NCBI GenBank assembly: GCA_035317605.1
Contig: DATHGT010000124.1
Location: 1 to 20,935 of the forward strand
Direction: 5' to 3'
DNA from: DATHGT01 sp035317605
GTDB taxonomy: Bacteria; Methylomirabilota; Methylomirabilia; Rokubacteriales; CSP1-6
Length of the DNA: 20,935 nt
In this document: piece after piece, positions 15,849-20,935 of the stretch
Layout: each line of letters starts with the position of its first letter
Numbering within the stretch: position 1 is the stretch's first letter
Position numbers and translations under genes: made by a program
Notes under the pieces: generated by a model
What the model saw: only the letters and a program-made list of their open reading frames with translations
The model's database searches: none
Told to the model about the DNA's origin: nothing

Positions 15849-15888
15849 GATCGCCGGTCGGTGGATTCGATACCATCGGCCGGCGATC
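15849..15888 (+). promoter_or_regulatory. Long hairpin between tRNA-Pro(CGG) and acyP
   Basis: Bases 15849-15864 pair with 15873-15888 in a 16-bp stem closing an 8-base loop (ATTCGATA). Two of the pairs are wobbles, U15858-G15879 and G15861-U15876. Both are allowed only in the + strand RNA and would be A/C mismatches in the minus strand, so a + strand RNA structure is favoured. It begins 8 bases after the tRNA and ends 11 bases before the acyP Shine-Dalgarno (GGAG 15899-15902). TTGATC (15847-15852) and TACCAT (15871-15876), 18 apart, could also be a promoter overlapped by an operator-like dyad. There is no T-tract. Confidence 0.6.
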
Positions 15889-15911
15889 GGCGCCCAGCGG
15901 AGCGATCGGAC

Positions 15912-16211
15912 ATGAGCGTCGGGCGCGCCGCTGCCGAGATGATCGTCGAGGGACGAGTTCAGGGCGTCGGGTATCGCGACTACGTCCGTCGCCGGGCCGC
16001 CGGGCTCGGCCTGGTCGGGTACGTGATGAACCTCAAGGACGGGCGAGTGCGCGTCCATGCTGAGGGCGCGCGCGAGGTGATCGAAGACCTGATGCGCCAG
16101 TTGGAGAAGGGTCCGCCGCTGTCGCGGATCGATGGCGTGACCGTGCGCTGGGTCTTGCCGGGCCGTCGCTTCGCCTCCTTCGACATCCGTTACGCCGAGT
16201 TCGAACCGTGA
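15912..16211 (+). CDS. acyP: Acylphosphatase
   Basis: This 99-residue enzyme hydrolyses the carboxyl-phosphate bond of acylphosphates such as acetyl or carbamoyl phosphate. The signature GRVQGVGYRDYV carries catalytic Arg22, and YVMNLKDGRVRVHAEG carries catalytic Asn40. Length is normal for the family. The ATG at 15912 is chosen because GGAG lies 9 bases upstream and the hairpin is left untranslated; a start 51 bases earlier would fall just before a structured leader. The stop overlaps the GTG of the M23 peptidase gene by 4 bases. The gene is thus coupled into the nlpD-rpoS unit, an uncommon partner there. Confidence 0.93.
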   Translation: MSVGRAAAEMIVEGRVQGVGYRDYVRRRAAGLGLVGYVMNLKDGRVRVHAEGAREVIEDLMRQLEKGPPLSRIDGVTVRWVLPGRRFASFDIRYAEFEP

Positions 16212-17014
16212 GACGCGGCGGCCGCCTCGCCGCGCTGCTCACCGTGCTGTTGACCCTCCTGGCCTCGCTGGCCGCTCCGCTCGCCGCCGAATCGCCCCGC
16301 CGCCCGCCGCGCAACGCCGCCGCGCCGCCGACCGTTCACCGCGTCAAGTCGGGCGAGACGCTGGGCAAGATCGCCACGCAACATCACGTGACCGTGGCCT
16401 CGCTCGTGGCCGTCAACCGCCTGAGCGGTCCCGAAGCCCGCCTGCGCTCCGGTCAGCGGCTGGCGATTCCCGTCGCGGGGGCACCGGTCACGCGGGTGCG
16501 GCGGACCCAGGCCGTGGCCTCGGTCTCGCGCCCGTCCGCGCCGCCGCGAACGCTGGTGCTGGCGCTGCCGGACTTCTCCGACCTGCTCCCGCCCTTCGTG
16601 TGGCCGGTCGACGGCCAGCTCAGCTCGAAGTTCGGACGGCGACGCTCCGGGTGGCATCAGGGCATCGATATCAGGGCGGACCTCGGGACCCCGGTGACGG
16701 CCGCGGCCTCCGGCATCGTGGTGGCGAGCAACTACGAGGGTCGCTACGGCCGCGTGGTGAGAATCGAGCATCTCAACGGGTTCGTCACTGTTTACGCGCA
16801 CAACAGTGAGAACCTGGTCGAAGCAGGGAATCGGGTGATGGCAGGCCAGCCGATCGCCGCCGTTGGCCGCACGGGCCGGGCCACCGCGTCCCACGTCCAC
16901 TTCGAGATCCGCCTGGCCGGACTCGCCTACAACCCGCTCTACATGCTCCCGCTGCCACCACGTTCGACGATCGAGGAGGCGAGCGAAGACGACCACGCCG
17001 ACGCCGATGAGTGA
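16208..17014 (+). CDS. nlpD: Exported LysM-M23 metallopeptidase (NlpD-like)
   Basis: This 268-residue murein hydrolase has a signal peptide (about 1-27, ending APLAA) with no lipobox. A LysM peptidoglycan-binding domain (about 42-88, VHRVKSGETLGKIA) and an M23 domain (about 130-250) follow. Unlike E. coli NlpD, which lacks zinc ligands, all LytM catalytic residues are here: His150 and Asp154 (HQGID), His198 (YAHN), His229 and His231 (HVH). It is predicted to be an active endopeptidase rather than only an amidase activator. The GTG at 16208 overlaps acyP by 4 bases. The stop overlaps the rpoS start by 8 bases. The position just before rpoS supports the nlpD name, while enzymatic activity may differ. 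Confidence 0.9.
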   Translation: MRRGGRLAALLTVLLTLLASLAAPLAAESPRRPPRNAAAPPTVHRVKSGETLGKIATQHHVTVASLVAVNRLSGPEARLRSGQRLAIPVAGAPVTRVRRTQAVASVSRPSAPPRTLVLALPDFSDLLPPFVWPVDGQLSSKFGRRRSGWHQGIDIRADLGTPVTAAASGIVVASNYEGRYGRVVRIEHLNGFVTVYAHNSENLVEAGNRVMAGQPIAAVGRTGRATASHVHFEIRLAGLAYNPLYMLPLPPRSTIEEASEDDHADADE

Positions 17015-17927
17015 CGACCCCGAGGCCGCGCTGCCCGACGAGCCGCTCGACGTCCTCGTCGACGCCGAGGACGCCGACGTCCGCGAGGAGACCCGCGACA
17101 CCAGCCGCACGAACCTCGCCGCCTACTTCGGTGAGATCGCCCGCATCCCGCTGCTCAGCCGGGAAGAAGAAGTGGCCCTCGCGCGCCGCGCGCGCGCCGG
17201 GGACGAGGCGGCCAAGACCAGGCTGACCGAGTCGAACCTGCGCCTCGTCGTCCAGGTGGCGCGTCGCTATCTCAATCGCGGGCTGCCGCTGCCCGATCTC
17301 ATCGAGGAGGGCAATCTCGGGCTGCTGCGCGCCGTCGAGAAGTTCGATCCCGAGCGCGGCACCCGGTTCTCGACGTACGCCACGTGGTGGATCCGCCACT
17401 TCGTGGTGCGCGCGCTGGCCAACCAGGCCCGGATGATCCGCCTGCCCGTGCACGTCGAGCTGCTGCTCGGACGCTACGCCAAGGCGCAGCAGCGACTCTC
17501 GCAGCAGCTAGGCCGAGCGCCCACCACGGAGGAGATCGCCCAGGCCCTCGGGACGACCGTGGAGCAGGTCGACGAGCTGGAAGAAATCCGCCGGCCTCCC
17601 GTCTCGCTCGACGCGCCGGCCGGGGAGGATCGCAGCCCGGTCGCCGAGACCATCGCCGACGAATCCGCCGATCCCAACGCGTTCCTGCTCTCGCTCTTCC
17701 GCAAACGCGCCGAGCTCGCCACGGTCCTCGACGATCTCGCTCCCAACGAGCGCCTCGTGCTCCGTCACCGCTTCGGCCTGGAGGGCGCGGCTCCGGAGAC
17801 GCTCGAAGTCATCGGCCGGGGCCTCGGCCTGACGCGCGAGCGCGTCCGTCAGATCGAGATGGGGGGGCTCCGAAAGCTCCGCGGTCTGCTGAAAGCGCGC
17901 GGGATCGAAGCGTCGGACGTGCTGTAG
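17007..17927 (+). CDS. rpoS: RpoS-like group 2 sigma factor
   Basis: This 306-residue sigma-70 family factor is probably the stationary-phase/stress sigma. Region 1.2 (about 36-65) and region 2 with ESNLRLVVQVARRYLNRGLPLPDLIEEGN, FDPERGTRFSTYATWWIR precede region 3 (NQARMIRLPVHV onward) and region 4 ending in TRERVRQIEMGGLRKLR. In region 2.4 the residues aligned with sigma-70 Gln437 and Thr440 are His131 and Val134 (WWIRHFVVRAL), both linked to recognition of promoter base -12. The long region 1.1 of RpoD is absent. The ATG at 17007 overlaps the peptidase stop by 8 bases; a longer in-frame start inside the peptidase gene gives non-sigma sequence. The surE-pcm-nlpD context supports RpoS. Confidence 0.92.
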   Translation: MSDDPEAALPDEPLDVLVDAEDADVREETRDTSRTNLAAYFGEIARIPLLSREEEVALARRARAGDEAAKTRLTESNLRLVVQVARRYLNRGLPLPDLIEEGNLGLLRAVEKFDPERGTRFSTYATWWIRHFVVRALANQARMIRLPVHVELLLGRYAKAQQRLSQQLGRAPTTEEIAQALGTTVEQVDELEEIRRPPVSLDAPAGEDRSPVAETIADESADPNAFLLSLFRKRAELATVLDDLAPNERLVLRHRFGLEGAAPETLEVIGRGLGLTRERVRQIEMGGLRKLRGLLKARGIEASDVL

Positions 17928-17929
17928 CC

Positions 17930-17950
17930 GGCGCGCCGACCCCGCGCGCC
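17930..17950 (+). terminator. Short GC hairpin after rpoS
   Basis: GGCGCGC (17930-17936) pairs perfectly with GCGCGCC (17944-17950) around a 7-base loop, three bases after the rpoS stop. There is no T-tract, so termination is likely only if Rho or the stem alone suffices. Confidence 0.35.
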
Positions 17951-18054
17951 CGAGGCAAGCGCTACGGACCGTCCCTTCCGCGCGGACAGGCACCGCAACG
18001 GAAGATGCGCGCGTGAGCGAGTGACGGCTCCCGCGGCTCTTGGCCGAACCGCGC

Positions 18055-18060
18055 TAGAAT
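18055..18060 (+). promoter_or_regulatory. -10 box for the small lipoprotein gene
   Basis: TAGAAT (5 of 6) lies 24 bases before the ATG at 18085, within an otherwise GC-rich gap. No convincing -35 hexamer is at the right distance. Such a -10-only promoter would suit a stationary-phase sigma, but that is inference. Confidence 0.4.
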
Positions 18061-18084
18061 CGAGCCGATCGAACGGGAGGCCCG

Positions 18085-18327
18085 ATGAAGACGCGATGCG
18101 CGATGATCGGTGTGGTTGCGCTGCTGTTGACCGCCTGCGTGGTCGCACCGGCGGCGGACCCATATTTCTACTCGCCCTCGCACTGCGCCGGGTGCTGGTA
18201 CGGTCAGTGGGGAGGACGCATTGGCTACCACCGGGGCGGCGGGCGCCCGTGGGAGCGCGCGCACATCGAGGCGGACCACCACGGCGACAACCGTGGGCGC
18301 GACGTCGGGCACGACGGGCACCGGTGA
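18085..18327 (+). CDS. Small His/Gly-rich lipoprotein, unknown function
   Basis: This 80-residue protein has a lipoprotein signal: basic start MKTR, hydrophobic core, and the lipobox LTAC with Cys18 as the lipidated residue. The mature part of 63 residues contains CxxC (CAGC), many aromatic residues (YFYSPSHCAGCWYGQW), a GGRIGYHRGGGRPW segment and a His/Asp-rich end (ADHHGDNRGRDVGHDGHR) that could bind metal. No family is recognised. GGGAGG (18075-18080) precedes the ATG by 4 bases and TAGAAT lies 24 bases ahead. It stands alone between rpoS and tRNA-Arg, after the rpoS hairpin. Confidence 0.75.
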   Translation: MKTRCAMIGVVALLLTACVVAPAADPYFYSPSHCAGCWYGQWGGRIGYHRGGGRPWERAHIEADHHGDNRGRDVGHDGHR

Positions 18328-18360
18328 AGCTGGCTGCCCACCGTCGAGACCGACGACTCC

Positions 18361-18390
18361 AGGACAGCGCCGTCGCAGGCACGGTAGAAT
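18361..18390 (+). promoter_or_regulatory. Promoter candidate for tRNA-Arg
   Basis: AGGACA (4 of 6, -35) and TAGAAT (5 of 6, -10) are 18 bases apart and end 25 bases before the tRNA. Confidence 0.45.
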
Positions 18391-18415
18391 CGTCTCAGCG
18401 CCTCGTGAGTTCAGG

Positions 18416-18492
18416 GCCCCCGTAGCTCAGGTGGATAGAGCAGCAGTTTCCTAAACTGCGTGCCGGGTGTTCGAGTCACCCCGGGGGCACCA
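18416..18492 (+). tRNA. tRNA-Arg (anticodon CCT)
   Basis: This is a 77-base cloverleaf with encoded CCA (18490-18492). The acceptor GCCCCCG pairs with CGGGGGC and the D stem is GCTC/GAGC. The anticodon stem GCAGT/ACTGC encloses TTCCTAA, with anticodon CCT at 18450-18452. The T arm is GGGTG-TTCGAGT-CACCC. It reads the rare codon AGG. tRNA-Arg(CCT) is a frequent integration site for mobile elements, and decayed accessory genes lie about 0.8 kb downstream, but no copy of its 3' end was found there. Confidence 0.97.
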
Positions 18493-18626
18493 ATCCCACT
18501 ACACCAGCCAGGAACGGTCCGTACACCGCTCGGCCGGTGATCTCGTACCAGCGTCCGCCGCGGCGATTCTTCGGCGTCGCGACCAGGCGCCCCGCTCGGG
18601 TCGATGGGGCGTACAGGTCTAAAATG

Positions 18627-18655
18627 TTGACTTCGCGCGGTGGCCACCCTATGTT
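18627..18655 (+). promoter_or_regulatory. Promoter for the secreted protein gene
   Basis: TTGACT (5 of 6, 18627-18632) and TATGTT (4 of 6, 18650-18655) are 17 bases apart, predicting a start near 18662 and a leader of about 50 bases. The 134 bases between tRNA-Arg and this site hold no gene I can support. Confidence 0.55.
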
Positions 18656-18711
18656 CCCGACCGTCTCCGGCTCCGATCCAGAGAAGGCGAAAAGGCGTAG
18701 GGAGGTGCATC

Positions 18712-19185
18712 ATGCGCTATCGACTCGGACTCATGCTCGCGGTCGCGGTCATCGCGCTGTGCGTCCTGGGCGGCGTCGGTCTGGCCGAGGCCACCAATTG
18801 TCGAGTGGGCGGCGAGTACCGTTTCGTCGGACCGAGCGTGGTCGGAAACTTGAAATTCACCGAGACGGGATCGGACGCGATCTTCTCGCGCGGCACCGTG
18901 GCCGTCGTGCTCGCCTCCAAGCAGTTCTGCCCGACGTGCGGGCAGCCGGATACGTACCTGGTCGGCGATTACTGGGCCGGACCCGGCGATCAAACGTGCG
19001 GCGTCAGCTTCATCGTCCATGACCACGCCGACTCCGCCGCCGGCGGAGGTGGATACCTGAGCGGGACGCTGGCGTTCGCCGGCGCGGTGATCATCTTCAA
19101 CGGTTACGACTCTTCCCTCCTGAGACCCGGTGTGGACATCAACCTGACCTTCGCGATTCGAACGGACTCTTTCTTCAGGCCGTAG
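18712..19185 (+). CDS. Secreted protein of unknown function with four cysteines
   Basis: This 157-residue protein has a clear signal peptide (about 1-27: basic MRYR, hydrophobic core, cleavage after GLAEA). The mature chain is short, Gly- and beta-branched-rich, with Cys30, Cys73 and Cys76 in FCPTCG, and Cys96, a set that could form two disulfides or a metal site. A GGGG stretch (111-114) separates two likely beta-rich halves. No family is recognised. The ATG at 18712 is fixed by GGGAGGTG (18700-18707) 4 bases upstream; the longer frame would start before the Shine-Dalgarno and mask the signal peptide. It has its own promoter and ends at a hairpin shared with a convergent minus-strand gene. 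Confidence 0.75.
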   Translation: MRYRLGLMLAVAVIALCVLGGVGLAEATNCRVGGEYRFVGPSVVGNLKFTETGSDAIFSRGTVAVVLASKQFCPTCGQPDTYLVGDYWAGPGDQTCGVSFIVHDHADSAAGGGGYLSGTLAFAGAVIIFNGYDSSLLRPGVDINLTFAIRTDSFFRP

Positions 19186-19211
19186 CATGGTGCCGTCGTC
19201 CGCGATCCTCG

Positions 19212-19239
19212 CCTGGGCGGTGTGGCGTCCCCGCCCAGG
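19212..19239. terminator. Hairpin between convergent genes, probable bidirectional terminator
   Basis: CCTGGGCGG (19212-19220) pairs perfectly with CCGCCCAGG (19231-19239) around 10 bases. It lies in the 69-base gap between the + strand secreted protein and the minus-strand gene ending at 19255. A 12-base palindrome GGGATCGATCCC (19238-19249) follows. There is no T-tract. Confidence 0.5.
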
Positions 19240-19254
19240 GATCGATCCCGGGCA

Positions 19255-19596
19255 TCACGTCCCCTCGCGAAACGAACAGCGCGGGCATCGTGGCCCGGCC
19301 TCGCGCTCACCGGATTGACCATCGCCCGTCAGGTTCACCAACAACACCAGCACCGTGCCGGGCGACACGTTGATGAGCGTGGCGGCGACCAGCGCGTTCC
19401 CGGATGTCACGGTCGCAGCCTCGAGCGGGATCGGCTCGTCGAGATTGACTTCGACGTTGCGGACGATCTCGCCGCCATAGAGCGTGTAGGGCACCTTGAG
19501 GACCATGCCCGGTAACACCGGGTCGAACGCCGTGGCCGGCGAGATCGGCAGCCAGCAGAGCATCAAGACCAGCGCTGGTATCGTCCTCGTTTTCAT
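19255..19596 (-). CDS. Small secreted protein of unknown function
   Basis: This 113-residue protein starts with a signal peptide (about 1-23: MKTR, hydrophobic core, cleavage after SPATA). The mature part is beta-branched-rich (GMVLKVPYTLYGGEIV, ALVAATLINVSPGTVLVLLVNL) and turns basic at the end, with a CPRC motif (104-107) that may be a read-on tail. The start at 19596 is fixed by AAGGAGG a few bases upstream and lies 10 bases after the stop of the broken gene on the same strand, suggesting co-transcription. No family is recognised. The last 20 residues look compositionally unlike the rest, so the 3' end may be truncated. Confidence 0.65.
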   Translation of the reverse strand: MKTRTIPALVLMLCWLPISPATAFDPVLPGMVLKVPYTLYGGEIVRNVEVNLDEPIPLEAATVTSGNALVAATLINVSPGTVLVLLVNLTGDGQSGEREAGPRCPRCSFREGT

Positions 19597-19606
19597 GACT
19601 CCTCCT

Positions 19607-20490
19607 TCAGAAGAAGTAGATGACCGCCGTGGAAGAAACCGTTGATCCGCTGATCTTCTGGAGCAGAAGATCGAACGTCGTATTGCTGAAGTTGCCCAGA
19701 TTAGCAAATGACAGCGATATTCCCGGTGTCAACGACGGCCAGCGGCTTGAACCCTAGATCGTGATGGAGACCGAACGTCGAGAGAAACGTATCGTCGTGG
19801 CCGACCCCAGGGATTGAGTAGGGCACCGACACGCTCCCGAGCGCCGAGCGCTTCGGCGGCGAGATCGAGCCGGGGTTGATATCCGCGCCGGCGGGCGTGT
19901 TCGCGCCTTTCTCATGCAGTCCCGTCGGGGCGAAGCGCCAGTTCGGCGGGCACAGGTCCTCGGGGCTCAGTGGCTCATCGAGCGCGAGTTGGCGGATGAG
20001 CGTCTGTCCGGGTACGTGAGACAAGCCGGTGAGCTGTACCAGCCTCGCGCGCGCGCTCGACCAGCCAGGTGCACAATCCCCAACCGGTCACGATCGGCGT
20101 TGCAGACGTCCGGTGTAGGACGCAAATCTGTGCGCATGCGAGCTGCCCAGCATCGGCGAGCGCTCGAAGGTCGGCATCCATGCTCTTCGAGAGGATCGCG
20201 AGCACCGCGACGATGCCGTGCGCGGCGACGGTGGCTGACTCCACGAAGCCGACGGTCGGCGTGAGGTATTCCGGCCGGTCGGGATAGTCGATAATCGCGC
20301 GGCCGGTTCGGAGACCGTCGTCGCGCGTGAACGATGAAATCCAGACGCCGGAGAATGTCTCGGCGTAGTCGGGCAGGACATCGGCCGGGGTCCGGATCAC
20401 GCACGGTTCCTCGAGCCCGAAACACTTATCGAATGTCCTGAACGACACGTCGCCGGAGCGAGCGACGCACGCGGCCCAGCGCGAGAGCAC
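19607..20490 (-). pseudogene. Broken gene spread over three reading frames, unknown product
   Basis: Protein-like sequence continues on the minus strand through three frames. Frame A (20490-19975) carries normal-looking stretches such as LEEPCVIRTPADVLPDYAET and GRAIIDYPDRPEYLTPTVGF. At the CG-repeat 20046-20056 good sequence moves to frame B (RLVQLTGLSHVPGQTLIRQL, later SVPYSIPGVGHDDTF), which ends with TAA at 19701-19703. A third frame (19753-19607) carries SFANLGNFSNTTFDLLLQKI and ends STAVIYFF-stop. One ancestral coding sequence broken by two small indels explains this best; sequencing error is possible. The 5' limit is uncertain, and frame A may begin only near 20440. No family is recognised. 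Confidence 0.5.
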
Positions 20491-20935
20491 ATGCGATGGT
20501 GAGCGCGAACAAGCTCTTGCCCGTATCGCCGTCGGCGTGAACCTCCGTAGACTCCCCCTCGTATAACAACCGCGGCATCAGCTCGCGCGTTGGCGACGCC
20601 ACTTTGCCGGTGAGCGTGACGAGCGGTTCACCCTTCCGCAGATGACGAGCCACGAGTCGACAGGATTGGTCGACCACTCGGCGCCATGGCGCCTCTGGGC
20701 TCGTCTCCTCGGCCGCCTTGATGAGGGCGTTGCGGCCCTGCACGCTGGCCAGGTTCACGCGGGACCACGCGATCTCGCCGGCGCCGATACTCGTGATTGA
20801 CACCTCGGCGGAGAGCGTGTCTCGGTGGTCGACGATCCGAGAGAACTCGAGCGTGATCCCGGATTCCTGGTAGACCACGAAAACGCTCGAGCCGATCGGT
20901 TTGACGACGACGGCTGACGACGGCGCGCCCGCGGC
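20426..20935 (-). pseudogene. RepA-like AAA ATPase, 5' end beyond window, 3' truncated
   Basis: The frame is open to the right edge, so the start is not seen. The segment resembles mobile-element/phage RepA-like ATPases: WSRVNLASVQGRNALIKAAE, APWRRVVDQSCRLVARHL, GEPLVTLTGKVASPTRELMP, LLYEGES, then a P-loop ADGDTGKSLFAL followed by TIACALA. The first Gly of the Walker A is Ala, so ATP binding may be impaired. Family resemblance stops near 20500; the last 16 residues (GRVRRSLRRRVVQDIR) are an unrelated basic tail before TAA, and the Walker B and rest of the ATPase are missing. It is therefore called a remnant. It overlaps the start assigned to the downstream broken gene by about 65 bases. Confidence 0.55.

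Noticed and set aside
18493..18626. Search for an attachment-site repeat or integrase remnant just after tRNA-Arg
   Set aside because: No copy of the tRNA 3' end was seen downstream in the window, and no frame there resembles an integrase.
19967..20425. 152-codon minus-strand frame overlapping the broken gene
   Set aside because: It is extremely Arg-rich and motif-free, unlike the overlapping frame with ordinary composition, so it is a shadow.

Overview
The window looks like core chromosome from a GC-rich Gram-negative bacterium. The order surE-pcm-nlpD-rpoS, an IHF alpha/beta pair, SPOR, LysM/M23 and DUF3047 proteins, and tRNA genes with encoded CCA fit a deltaproteobacterial or Rokubacteria/NC10-type (Methylomirabilota) genome. 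This placement is an inference from gene content and cannot be settled without a homology search. Nearly all genes up to about 19.2 kb lie on the + strand, and many overlap by 4 to 23 bases.

Region by region: 1-734 is the C-terminal part of an SppA signal-peptide peptidase, followed by a repeat-rich gap with a GC hairpin and a good promoter. 912-12308 is a long, tightly packed run: ihfB, a HIT-domain phosphorylase/hydrolase, mutS, mutL (endonuclease type), miaA, hflX, pgsA, a DUF512 radical-SAM/PDZ protein, der and a DUF3047 membrane-anchored protein. 12351-14192 holds a SPOR-domain cell-envelope protein, ihfA and a MerR-type regulator. 14228-17927 is the stationary-phase block: tRNA-Pro(GGG), surE, pcm, tRNA-Pro(CGG), a strong hairpin, acylphosphatase, a LysM-M23 peptidase and an RpoS-like sigma factor. 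The classical surE-pcm-nlpD-rpoS order is interrupted only by a tRNA and acyP.

From 18.0 kb the style changes. There are short solitary genes with their own promoters (a His/Gly-rich lipoprotein, tRNA-Arg(CCT), a secreted Cys-containing protein), then a convergent terminator. Beyond it lies a minus-strand stretch (19.25 kb to the end) of slightly lower GC. That stretch carries a small secreted protein, a gene broken across three reading frames, and the edge of a RepA-like AAA ATPase with an imperfect Walker A. It looks like decayed accessory DNA near a tRNA gene.

Functionally the window links DNA repair (MutS/MutL), nucleoid architecture (IHF), translation quality and ribosome maturation (MiaA, HflX, Der, tRNAs), phospholipid synthesis (PgsA), envelope maintenance (SppA, SPOR, M23) and damage or stationary-phase survival (SurE, Pcm, RpoS). 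No clearly new multi-gene system is visible. The best leads are the region 2.4 substitutions in the sigma factor, the conserved-hypothetical radical-SAM gene beside der, the RNA hairpin ahead of acyP, and the decayed right end.
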